From Methanosarcinales archaeon (GTDB lineage Archaea > Halobacteriota > Methanosarcinia > Methanosarcinales > Methanoperedenaceae), in contig CAJPFJ010000006.1 of assembly GCA_905339155.1 (NCBI GenBank), forward strand, positions 1-64,000: a stretch of DNA of 64,000 nt, in the 5' to 3' direction. Position numbers and translations under genes: made by a program. This document shows, one piece after another, positions 54,712 through 61,831 of the stretch; the first letter of the stretch is position 1; each line of letters opens with the position of its first letter. The notes under the pieces were generated by a model that saw only the letters and a program-made list of their open reading frames with translations, had not been told where the DNA came from and did not search any database.

Positions 54712-56235
54712 TTACATGAACCTTATCCCTTTTGGCATCTCTCCGACCTTTTCCCTGAATGCCTCAGGCCAATCCTTTTCATCATATCCTTTCTGGGCAA
54801 AGAACGTGCTTGCCCATCTCTCAAGCCCGATGCCTGAACAGCCGCTCCAGACATCTTTTCCCGATTGCAGCTTCACATTAAAGCCTTTAGGATACTTATC
54901 CCCGTTCACGCTGAGGTTCTGGAACTCAAGATATTCCCCATCCTTTCCGCGGTAAGGAAGCGGCGCTTCAAAGTCTATTGTTCCCACACCTGTTTGGCCG
55001 GCAAGACCTGTGAGTCCTTCCTGTGCCATGAACCATGGTGTAACCCAGGCCATTCTCCATTCAAGTTCAAGTATATCATTAAATACACGTTTATAGCACT
55101 CCTGCATCTGCTTTGAATGGTCAAGTACCTGTTCGGATGTGCCTATGAACAGCAGTTCAATCCTGTGGAATTCATCCACTCTTTCCATTCCATGAATGCC
55201 GCCACTTTCGTACCTGTGCGATGTGCCTGAGCGGTCAAACACCTTTACCGGGAACGATTCATCAGAAACCGTTTTTCCCTGCAAGAATGGCCAGAACGAG
55301 GGGCACTGTGCATAACACATGCCGCCCAGTGGCTTATCGATCTTCTCTGCGATAAGGTCAATGGGGACTTCCAGTGTGACCTTGTAATTATCTATAACTT
55401 CTTCCCAGAATGCAGGGTCTCTTGTTTTGGGGGGGCAAACGTAGTAGATTTCAGGATACACGCCTTTTGCATGCCCTGAATGTTTCCATACGTCCCATGG
55501 AACAAGCTTGGGGAAGATCATTTCAACATAGCCAAGAGGTTTTATGACTTCTTCAAGCACAATTTGTTCAAATGTCCTGAAAATGCGAGTCATCTGGGGG
55601 CCATGTATCCACTGCCCGCGGCCTGAAGCACGCTTTATCCAGCCGCGCTTTTCCGCTTCAACCGTGGGGTCGCCTTTGAATATCATTTCCTTTTTCGGGC
55701 TTTCCCAGAGAAGGCTCCAGTGTTCCGTTTTTCCTCCAAAGCTCTGGGCTGAGATCTTGTCCTCAATGAGTGAGATTATCCTGTCAGGTACCTTATTCTC
55801 AAGCTGCGCTTCACCCACATCCAGTGAAAGAGTGATCAAACCCTCCTCAAACACGATTGATTTTACAAAAGGTATTTTTTGCTGGTGCAAAGGCTGTTCT
55901 GATGGCATTTTTACGATGAACTCTTCAACTTCAACACCCCTGACACCGATCTTATATGCCTTGCCAATAACGCCAGCTAGAGGCTTCCTGAGCCTTATAA
56001 ATGCATCGTGTGCTCGCAGGTACCTGTCTGATTCGATATCAAAGAATATACTATTATCGCGTATTTCCCAGTTTATGATCTTAGCGCCCCTTCCGGCCGG
56101 AACCCCTTTTTGGAGGATAGTAGCTTTTGATTCAGCAATGAATTTTTCAATCTCTGCACTTGCAGCTTTTATGTCAGCGCTTGTTTTGTAGCTGCCTTTT
56201 AAGTGAAAGTAAGGTTCCATAGTTTTGAGTCCCAT
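54712..56235 (-). CDS. serS: Seryl-tRNA synthetase, type 2 (methanogen type)
   Basis: Charges tRNA(Ser). 507 residues of the rare SerRS form found in methanogenic archaea: its own N-terminal domain (about 1-170) rather than the coiled coil of the usual SerRS, and a zinc-containing active site with ligands in [12 protein letters not shown], the [18 protein letters not shown] motif 2 region and [12 protein letters not shown] (motif 3). The start may be the first ATG or the one at residue 6 (MEPYFHLKG). Presence of this type supports a methanogen-related host. Confidence 0.96.
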   Translation of the reverse strand: MGLKTMEPYFHLKGSYKTSADIKAASAEIEKFIAESKATILQKGVPAGRGAKIINWEIRDNSIFFDIESDRYLRAHDAFIRLRKPLAGVIGKAYKIGVRGVEVEEFIVKMPSEQPLHQQKIPFVKSIVFEEGLITLSLDVGEAQLENKVPDRIISLIEDKISAQSFGGKTEHWSLLWESPKKEMIFKGDPTVEAEKRGWIKRASGRGQWIHGPQMTRIFRTFEQIVLEEVIKPLGYVEMIFPKLVPWDVWKHSGHAKGVYPEIYYVCPPKTRDPAFWEEVIDNYKVTLEVPIDLIAEKIDKPLGGMCYAQCPSFWPFLQGKTVSDESFPVKVFDRSGTSHRYESGGIHGMERVDEFHRIELLFIGTSEQVLDHSKQMQECYKRVFNDILELEWRMAWVTPWFMAQEGLTGLAGQTGVGTIDFEAPLPYRGKDGEYLEFQNLSVNGDKYPKGFNVKLQSGKDVWSGCSGIGLERWASTFFAQKGYDEKDWPEAFREKVGEMPKGIRFM

Positions 56236-56353
56236 AAATTATTGATATGAAGATATTGATTTCGATTTATCGGTTCTTATACGATTTATGGGTTATTTAA
56301 ACTTTCATTCAGGGATCACGACGTCTTTATCTCAAACCCTTCGAACATCTTTC

Positions 56354-56443
56354 TCATAACCAGATCCTGGATATTTCTTTAGTAGAGATTTCTTCATTCT
56401 TTTTGATCAACTCAACGATCTTATCATCAATATTCTTATTCAT
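56354..56443 (-). pseudogene. Possible broken small gene behind the HTH regulator
   Basis: A 29-codon frame (MNKNIDDKIVELIKKNEEIS then TKEIS) starts inside the stop of the regulator gene (ATGAATAA overlap) and ends early. Shifting frame by one base near 56365-56370 continues as IQDLVMRKMFEGFEIKTS before a stop, which reads like the rest of a 45-residue charged protein. Either a frameshifted small gene or coincidence; I cannot decide. Confidence 0.25.
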
Positions 56444-56765
56444 GGTTTACCACCGGGCTTTTCAAATCAGGTGAAGGCATTTTGTCATCCATTAATATAC
56501 TTAATTCGTTATAGAATTTTATTAGAAGCTTTGCTGCTTCGTTTTCTTCGTTAAGATGGAATGATCGGATCGTTTTTCCGATCTTTTTTTCAATTATTAT
56601 ATTATTTTCTAAAAGAGGGCCAATTACCCTTGCAACACTGGAATGGTACAATCCGGTGCCCTGTGCTATTCCGGAAAGATAATTTATCTCTCCTTTATTT
56701 TTCATGAGATATTCCAGTACTGTTAGTTGTGCGGTTTTGCCAAATAACTTTTCAAGTGGGCTCAT
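56436..56765 (-). CDS. Winged-helix transcriptional regulator
   Basis: 109 residues: FGKTAQLTVLEYLMKNKGEI (helix 1), then SGIAQGTGLYHSSVARVIGP (recognition helix) and a wing LLENNIIIEKKIGKTIRSFHL. A single wHTH with a short C-terminal helix, of the type common as archaeal promoter-proximal regulators. It is monocistronic or followed by the tiny frame above. Target unknown; it is divergent from the damaged exporter locus at 57025. Confidence 0.8.
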   Translation of the reverse strand: MSPLEKLFGKTAQLTVLEYLMKNKGEINYLSGIAQGTGLYHSSVARVIGPLLENNIIIEKKIGKTIRSFHLNEENEAAKLLIKFYNELSILMDDKMPSPDLKSPVVNHE

Positions 56766-56974
56766 ATTTTGTCCTCGTTTTGTATCTTGTGACGATTTTT
56801 TATTGCTCTATTATAAACCATATTTGCGTATGTATTCATATAGTTATCCTTTTATACTCCTTGAATTTTGTGTAATTATATATTATATATATTGTTTATA
56901 ATCATATCATATAGTTGATTTAATAACCAACTTGATTATTAATAGACAAGTTTAAGTATTTGGAGGTTGTCTTA

Positions 56975-56992
56975 GAGATTGTGGCAAATCTC
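56975..56992 (+). promoter_or_regulatory. Small leader hairpin upstream of the chimeric gene
   Basis: GAGATT (56975-56980) and AATCTC (56987-56992) form a 6-bp stem about 33 bp before the ATG at 57025, after AT-rich TATA-like sequence. A good ribosome-binding site (AGGAGGAATAA) follows. It is probably a leftover of normal expression signals of the now fused gene. Confidence 0.3.
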
Positions 56993-57024
56993 AATCGATA
57001 ACATGAAAAATTCAGGAGGAATAA

Positions 57025-57762
57025 ATGAAAAGCATATTAAAAAAGTGTAATTCTAATATAACGTGGTCTAAATTAGTATTGCTGACTTTATGCGCTTCAC
57101 TGCTTGCTGGCACAGCAGGCGCCACTCTTGAGATCACAGATTTCTTTTCAGATTACACAAGCAGCGAGGTCACTTTTAGATCTGACCAGGATCACCAGGG
57201 AAAAGCCGTTTTTGAGCTCATGGATGGGGCAAATGTAGTAGAATCACAGATCGTGCCTTTTAAAGCAGGTGCCGGAGAAGAAGTTTCCAAAGTAATATTA
57301 TGGCAGAACAAACACCAGCGCGATTATTTCACTGCTAAAGTGAATATATATAATGACACTAAACTTCATGACAATAAAACATATCCGGTTTCATATGGAA
57401 CCGTTGACATGCCCAGTTTCCATGTAGTGGATTTCTCAGCTTCCAATAAAGGTGTGCAGTTGCTACTGCGCCCTTTTAATCCAAGCGTTGTTGATATCAA
57501 AATAGAACTGCTTGACGGCAATGACATTGTATATACAAAGACAAGGGAAGTAATTGTTGAACTCTTAAAAAGGCTCAGTGAAAAAGGCCAGACTATCATT
57601 GTGGTGACACATGATATGGAGGTGGCGAAACAAACGAACCGAATAATAACTATGCGTGACGGGAAAATTGAAGGTGATGAATTTATAGCTCAACATCTTA
57701 TGGTTGGACAGATGAGGGGGAAGCTTCCACCCGATTACAGGAAATATCAAGATAGCCGATGA
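57025..57762 (+). pseudogene. Chimera: exported protein fused to ABC ATPase tail
   Basis: An open frame of 245 residues with two unrelated halves. Residues 1-175 are an exported beta-rich protein with signal peptide (LVLLTLCASLLAGTAGA), resembling the surface subunits of archaeal ABC exporters. Residues about 176-230 are the C-terminal end of an ABC ATPase (EVIVELLKRLSEKGQ, the H-loop IIVVTHDMEVA, RIITMRDGKIEGDE) with no Walker A, signature or Walker B. The join falls near IVYTKTREV (about 57530-57555), where ABC proteins read SKTGREVI. A deletion removed the rest of the surface gene, probably a permease gene, and most of the ATPase gene. Confidence 0.75.
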
Positions 57763-57919
57763 TCCCTGGGGCAACACGCGAGTTGGTTTCAATGGGAGCG
57801 CAAAGATCAGTCGAAGGGATTTTGGTTTAATGACCGATTTGATGGTAGAAACCGGCGGGCTGTTGGTGGGGAAGGACATAGTAATTAACATTGCTGCGGA
57901 ACTCCTTCTCCAATCCTGA
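57720..57919 (+). pseudogene. C-terminal fragment of a YceI-family protein
   Basis: In the frame running from about 57720 to a TGA at 57917-57919 the sequence reads GNIKIADDPWGNTRVGFNGS, then AKISRRDFGLM and ends GKDIVINIAAELLLQS. DPWGNTR-GF and (I/N)RRDFG are the hallmark of the YceI (polyisoprenoid-binding) beta-barrel. The N-terminal two thirds are missing and no start codon is present; its first part overlaps the end of the chimeric ORF in another frame. Confidence 0.7.
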
Positions 57920-58087
57920 TTCCAATTGACAGGTTCCACCCCCTTGACCGCTTACACATGATTCAAAATAGCTTTTTGACCTTTGCCACATGATCTGTGT
58001 GCACCTTTCTTCAGTATCAGACCATGGAACAAAACCTTTATCATTTACTGATACAATTACGGGATGCCCCCATCATTGAACCAATGT

Positions 58088-58160
58088 GCCTGGGTGGGGT
58101 AGCTGGTTATCCTATGGGACTGTGGATCCTACGACCCGGGTTCGAATCCCGGCCCGGGCC
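58088..58160 (+). tRNA. tRNA-His (anticodon GTG)
   Basis: Full cloverleaf: acceptor GCCTGGG/CCCGGGC (58088-58094 with 58153-58159), D arm with GGGGTAGCTGG, anticodon stem TGGGA/TCCTA with loop CTGTGGA giving anticodon GTG, T arm CCGGG-TTCGAAT-CCCGG and discriminator C73 at 58160, as expected for histidine. No intron; CCA not encoded. The base before G1 is T, so the G-1 of tRNA-His is not encoded. The gene sits 25 bp upstream of the next CDS. Confidence 0.95.
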
Positions 58161-58185
58161 TGTTGTTTTTATTCGAGCCCTGCAT

Positions 58186-59154
58186 ATGTCCAAATATAAT
58201 ATTTCAAGAATTACCAAGCCAAAAAAACAATATATTTTCATTTTACTGGCAGCAATAATTTTAGTTTTTGTTCTGGGTTCTGGCATATTTAAACCTCAGG
58301 AAATCACGGAAAAACCAAAGCCCTCAGTTTCCATTGGTTGTGACAGGGTTTTATGGAAAGATACGGAAGAAGTACTCGAGGCAACGGTCAAGAACATAGA
58401 TAACCCCACATTTGAATGGATATCAGACGGCACAAATATCGGTAATGCCCGGAAACTTTTAAAAAAATTTGAGATCGGAGGGCACTCAATAATACTCAAT
58501 GTGACTTTCAATAGCCAGACGCTTGCTGCGAACAAATCTATTATGGTCATTGATTCGGTTGATGGCATTACTCTTCGCGAATATGCAGCTTCGAAAAACC
58601 AGCGGGGATTCCAGACCATGTTCAAAGGAAAAAATACGGGAGTAAAAGGAGTTATGGTTTATGTAGATTCATTTCCACCTTCCGAAGTAAATGCTTGCGG
58701 TGCAGTCTTAACAAAAGCGCTTTTTTCGGGAAATCACACATGGAAAGCAGAATACCGTGGCGCCAGGATAGCATCCGGCACTTTCATTATCAAAGAAATA
58801 AGCGAATTGAAGATCGAAAGAATTGAAATCGCACCCAGTTATTTTGCCGGTAGTGATGTTAAGGCAAAGATCGTTGTTATGAACACAGGGTCTGTTACAA
58901 TCAAAGGATTCGAGACAGAGACTATTGCAGTAAATAATGATTATGCCTGGATGGGAGATAAGGCGAAAAGAGAATATTCCAATCAATATAATGCAGATAT
59001 TAAACCCGGTGCATCATATGACATCCCGATACAGATGACAATTCCGGAAAAAGTAAGTGGAATAAGACCATCGGGAAAATATACTATAACAGTTAATTTA
59101 TTATTACAAAGGAAAACTGTGGATACAAAAATTGTAACCACTCAGGTCAAATGA
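58186..59154 (+). CDS. Membrane-anchored extracellular protein, unrecognised
   Basis: 322 residues from ATG 58186. An upstream extension of the frame is not coding because it runs through the tRNA-His gene. A short basic N-terminus and one anchor helix (YIFILLAAIILVFVLGSG) are followed by beta-sandwich domains: about 45-130 (VSIGCDRVLWKDTEEVLEAT), 140-215 and a CARDB-like repeat at 225-322 (IEIAPSYFAGSDVKAKIVVM). No enzyme motif. It may once have belonged to the same exporter locus as the chimeric gene at 57025. Confidence 0.75.
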   Translation: MSKYNISRITKPKKQYIFILLAAIILVFVLGSGIFKPQEITEKPKPSVSIGCDRVLWKDTEEVLEATVKNIDNPTFEWISDGTNIGNARKLLKKFEIGGHSIILNVTFNSQTLAANKSIMVIDSVDGITLREYAASKNQRGFQTMFKGKNTGVKGVMVYVDSFPPSEVNACGAVLTKALFSGNHTWKAEYRGARIASGTFIIKEISELKIERIEIAPSYFAGSDVKAKIVVMNTGSVTIKGFETETIAVNNDYAWMGDKAKREYSNQYNADIKPGASYDIPIQMTIPEKVSGIRPSGKYTITVNLLLQRKTVDTKIVTTQVK

Positions 59155-59217
59155 GTCATAAAAGGAATTATCAGACTAAATAAAGATTTTGGGAACTGAA
59201 TACAGTGGCTCATAATT

Positions 59218-59359
59218 CCGTAACGGTAAATTTGTGGTTAAATTCCGTTACGGTAAATCTTAAATAAAATCCGTTACGCCATTAAATCTTTGTATTTCCG
59301 TAACGGTATTTAGGTTGTTAAATTCGTTAAGCAATTATCCGGTATAATTCCCGTAACGG
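59218..59359. repeat. Iteron-like array of six CCGTWACGG boxes
   Basis: The 9-bp odd palindrome CCGT-W-ACGG occurs at 59218, 59245, 59271 (CCGTTACGC), 59298, about 59324 (degenerate TCGTTAAGC) and 59351. Start-to-start distances are 27, 26, 27, 26 and 27 bp, i.e. about 2.5 helical turns each, so successive boxes face alternate sides of the DNA. The flanks are AT-rich (AAATT...TAAAT). The same box recurs near 61150 and 61538. It is not a CRISPR: the conserved core is only 9 bp. Confidence 0.85.
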
Positions 59360-59598
59360 AAATTAATAGTTATTTTTATTCAAAACTCTTATTTTAATTT
59401 ATGGCGATAGTTCTCTATCAAGTCTTACATTTACACCCTGGCAATCACAAAAGAAAATTTCAAAGAAAAAAAAGGCTTTTTTTATCTGAGAACAGAAATT
59501 TTTGAATCATTTGAAACAATCTAATTTTGATGTAAGTTTGTGCAAAATCCAGGAAAAATCAATGGTTTTTCCCCGCCAAATACAGCATTTAGTCCATA

Positions 59599-59626
59599 AA
59601 GTACGTATAATCTACATTATACGTAC
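59599..59626. other. dif-like Xer recombination site candidate
   Basis: AGTACGTATAA (59599-59609), TCTACA (59610-59615), TTATACGTACT (59616-59626): two 11-bp arms in perfect inversion around a 6-bp centre, the exact geometry of dif sites. The arms end/begin in TAA/TTA as in bacterial and archaeal dif. It lies 205 bp upstream of a XerA-type recombinase gene. The symmetry extends one more base pair-wise (14-bp arms around CTAC). The rest of 59155-59830 is AT-rich with a small hairpin (GGAAAAA/TTTTTCC, 59552-59572) and no gene. Confidence 0.6.
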
Positions 59627-59830
59627 TTTTTCACTCCAGCCATAATGTTCCTTTTCTAAGCAAGAATATATATGACTAAATCACATAAATACATATCGGC
59701 AACTGTAATATCAAATTTTTTTCTACGCAAAATCGATTTTTCTTTTTCCAGTTGATGCGATTCTTTTTCAGCGACCTCGGAAAATTAGACGGAGTTTTTA
59801 TATACTTTAAATACATAAAAATAAACTGTT

Positions 59831-60667
59831 ATGCCAGTTGAACTTCCACCCGAATTGAAAAAGCTTGAGATTGAGTTAAAACTCCGTGGCTTTTCAAAAC
59901 AGACATCAAAGATGTATCTTTTCTATAATCGCAAATTCCTTGAATTTATTAAAAAGGATCCCGAAGAGATAAAGGATGATGATATAAAGGAGTACCTGGC
60001 CTCCAAGATATCAGACGATTCGCTATCAAATTCCTCGATCGCACTCATAAAAGCATCATTAAAATTTTTCTATACAGATATGCTTGGAAAAAACATGTCT
60101 TTGATAAAAACGCCAAAAGCATCAAAAAAGCTGCCTGTAGTGCTGACTCATAAGGAGATAAAAGACCTCATCGATAATACCGAAAACATAAAGCATAGGC
60201 TCTTAATTGAACTCCTTTATTCCACTGGCCTTCGGCTTTCGGAATGCATCAACCTTCAATACTGTGACCTTGACCTAAATGATGGCACAGGCTGGGTACG
60301 GCTTGGAAAAGGCGCAAAGGACAGGATATTTATTGTCTCTGAAATATTCAAGAAGGACCTTCTCGAGTACATCGAAAAAAAAAATGTAGGAGGAAAAGGT
60401 TATATTTTTTCGATAAATGGCAGAAAAATGTCATCAAGCGGTATCCAGCATGCGATCAAAGTCTGTGCAGAGCGCGCAGGTATCGACAAACCTGTGCACG
60501 TACACACGTTGCGTCATTCTTTCGCAACACATCTTCTTGAGAATGGCGTGGACATAAGGAAGATACAAAAGTTGCTGGGGCATTCGAATTTGCAGACTAC
60601 GCAGATATATACCCAGGTTTCAAGTGATGAGATTAAGAAGATCAAAAGCCCGCTGGATATGCTATAA
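59831..60667 (+). CDS. xerA: Tyrosine recombinase, XerA/XerC type
   Basis: 278 residues: SAM-like core-binding domain (about 8-90) and catalytic domain with Arg135 (STGLRLSE), Lys in GKGAKDR, His225 and Arg228 (HTLRHSFATHLL), His251 (LLGHSNLQTT) and nucleophile Tyr260 (QIYTQV). Size and motifs match archaeal XerA, which resolves chromosome dimers at dif; integrases of mobile elements usually carry extra domains. The dif-like site and the CCGTWACGG array lie just upstream. TATA-like TTTTTATATAC is about 30 bp before the ATG. Confidence 0.93.
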   Translation: MPVELPPELKKLEIELKLRGFSKQTSKMYLFYNRKFLEFIKKDPEEIKDDDIKEYLASKISDDSLSNSSIALIKASLKFFYTDMLGKNMSLIKTPKASKKLPVVLTHKEIKDLIDNTENIKHRLLIELLYSTGLRLSECINLQYCDLDLNDGTGWVRLGKGAKDRIFIVSEIFKKDLLEYIEKKNVGGKGYIFSINGRKMSSSGIQHAIKVCAERAGIDKPVHVHTLRHSFATHLLENGVDIRKIQKLLGHSNLQTTQIYTQVSSDEIKKIKSPLDML

Positions 60668-60707
60668 TGTTATAAAATATAATAATCTTAATTCAGATTA
60701 CTATACC

Positions 60708-60724
60708 CCGCAGCTCTGCTGCGG
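60708..60724. terminator. Hairpin terminator between convergent genes
   Basis: CCGCAGC (60708-60714), loop TCT, GCTGCGG (60718-60724). A perfect 7-bp GC-rich stem between the 3' ends of xerA and the small membrane-protein gene, usable in both directions. Confidence 0.65.
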
Positions 60725-60757
60725 TTGGGTGTGCCGTCGCAACGTTTGACTTTATTA

Positions 60758-61045
60758 CTATTTCATCTCAATGTGACGTTGTTCATACATCAGTCTTTCT
60801 TTTTCTTTCGCGAGTTCCATTTCCCTGCGAGCAATCGCTTTCATTGCATCACTCGGTTTATAATTCACATTGATCCTGTACTTTTGGTCTCTCGAATAAA
60901 CAGTATAGCCATATAAAAGGAATCCCGCTGTTGCAATCGGGATAAGAAATACCCAGCCAGTCACAAAACCCATAAAAGCCATGCCTATTAATGAGGTAAA
61001 ACCATATGCCAATTTTTTATTCCTGAACATTTCATTTGTATTCAT
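60758..61045 (-). CDS. Small membrane protein with cytoplasmic coiled tail
   Basis: 95 residues from the ATG at 61045 (AAGGA is spaced eight bases from it); three more codons (61054) are possible. A hydrophobic hairpin (LAYGFTSLIGMAFMGFVTGW, then VFLIPIATAGFLLYGYTVY) is followed by a charged helix (SDAMKAIARREMELAKEKER). No recognised family. Its promoter region carries two CCGTWACGG-type boxes (61150, 61177), shared with its neighbours, so it probably belongs to the same regulon as xerA. Confidence 0.7.
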   Translation of the reverse strand: MNTNEMFRNKKLAYGFTSLIGMAFMGFVTGWVFLIPIATAGFLLYGYTVYSRDQKYRINVNYKPSDAMKAIARREMELAKEKERLMYEQRHIEMK

Positions 61046-61149
61046 ATTGATCATTCCTTTTTTTCAGTTATATTATATAATTCTCCTCTGAGGTAATAAT
61101 TGTTTCGTAAGGGTGCGAACTAACTATATAATTTAATTTGTATTTAATT

Positions 61150-61185
61150 GCGTAACGCGATTTATTAAATTAATTCGCGTAACGG
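61150..61185. promoter_or_regulatory. Two CCGTWACGG-type boxes upstream of the membrane-protein gene
   Basis: GCGTAACGC (61150-61158) and GCGTAACGG (61177-61185), 27 bp start to start, the same spacing as in the array at 59218. A weaker TCGTAAGGG lies at 61105. They are 100-140 bp upstream of the minus-strand gene starting at 61045. Confidence 0.65.
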
Positions 61186-61248
61186 ATTTGATATAATATC
61201 TTGGAAAGTCAAGTTAGATAATAGTTCCCATTTCAAATAGGATAGGTA

Positions 61249-61497
61249 AGTGGGCAGAAAGGGGATTATGGTGGTTAGAAAAAATTTTCTCTGCCCACTA
61301 CAATTCGTATATATACGAACAAAACTATTTATAGTTTACGGTTCCTGTAAAGATGAGCATTTTTTTTAAAAAAGTACTGAATAGGAGGTAGTGGGCATTT
61401 GGGATTTATGGTGGTGTGGTATTGAAAAAAAAGATTATTTTTTTCCGCCCACTACAATTCGTATATATGCGAACTATAGTATTTATAGTTTACGGTT
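61249..61497. repeat. Twin hairpin units, possible small RNA genes
   Basis: Two similar units lie in tandem. Unit 1: AGTGGGCAGA (61249-61258) and TCTGCCCACT (61290-61299) pair perfectly; between them GGGGATTATGGTGG. Next come palindromes TTCGTATATATACGAA (61304-61319) and AAACTATTTATAGTTT (61322-61337). Unit 2: TAGTGGGC (61389-61396) and GCCCACTA (61447-61454) with GGGATTTATGGTGG between them, then TTCGTATATATGCGAA (61458-61473) and TATTTATAGTTTACGG again. On the minus strand each has a TATA-like box before the hairpin, as for a short non-coding RNA with a CCACC loop. No protein is encoded. Confidence 0.5.
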
Positions 61498-61537
61498 ATG
61501 GTTATAATGAGTATCAATGTGTTAAACTCAACAAAAT

Positions 61538-61570
61538 CCGTAACGGCATCTTTATATATTCCCGTAACGC
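61538..61570 (+). promoter_or_regulatory. CCGTAACGG boxes flanking the TATA of the zinc-finger/ubiD transcript
   Basis: CCGTAACGG (61538-61546) and CCGTAACGC (61562-61570) bracket the TATA-like TTTATATATT (61551-61560), 13-45 bp upstream of the ATG at 61583. A protein bound here would block or stabilise the pre-initiation complex, so these are convincing operators. Confidence 0.7.
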
Positions 61571-61582
61571 AATCAGTATATC

Positions 61583-61831
61583 ATGACCGAACGTAAATAT
61601 ACCCGCTGGAAAAAATGCCTGATATGTGACGATTTTGTGAAACTCATGTTCCCGGAGGACGCAAAGGATATGCTCATGATTTACGAACCCGTAGAAGGAA
61701 TGAGCGATGAATCCAGGAATTGGAAGAAAAAACAAATGGGATACATACACCGGTCCTGTCTTTTAAAAGCTGCATCATTGAAAATTAAATATAATGAAGA
61801 AAGAAACCCTGGTATTTCAGAGGTCTTATAG
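61583..61831 (+). CDS. Small C2HC zinc-finger-like protein coupled to ubiD
   Basis: 82 residues. Cys12-x2-Cys15 (CLIC) and His56-x2-Cys59 (HRSC) form a probable zinc site; the rest is charged. Not recognised. Its stop overlaps the GTG start of the UbiD gene by one base (TAGTG), so translation is coupled. Two CCGTAACGG boxes flank its TATA element. It might be the DNA-binding regulator of that box, or a partner of the decarboxylase; both are guesses. Confidence 0.7.
   Translation: MTERKYTRWKKCLICDDFVKLMFPEDAKDMLMIYEPVEGMSDESRNWKKKQMGYIHRSCLLKAASLKIKYNEERNPGISEVL

Noticed and set aside
57997..58185. N-terminal extension of the membrane-anchored protein gene (open frame from 57997)
   Set aside because: The extension runs straight through the tRNA-His gene at 58088-58160 and has no signal or domain; the anchor helix begins right after ATG 58186.
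59218..59359. CRISPR array
   Set aside because: The period is regular but the conserved core is only 9 bp, units are 26-27 bp in total, and no cas genes are nearby; an operator or iteron array fits better.
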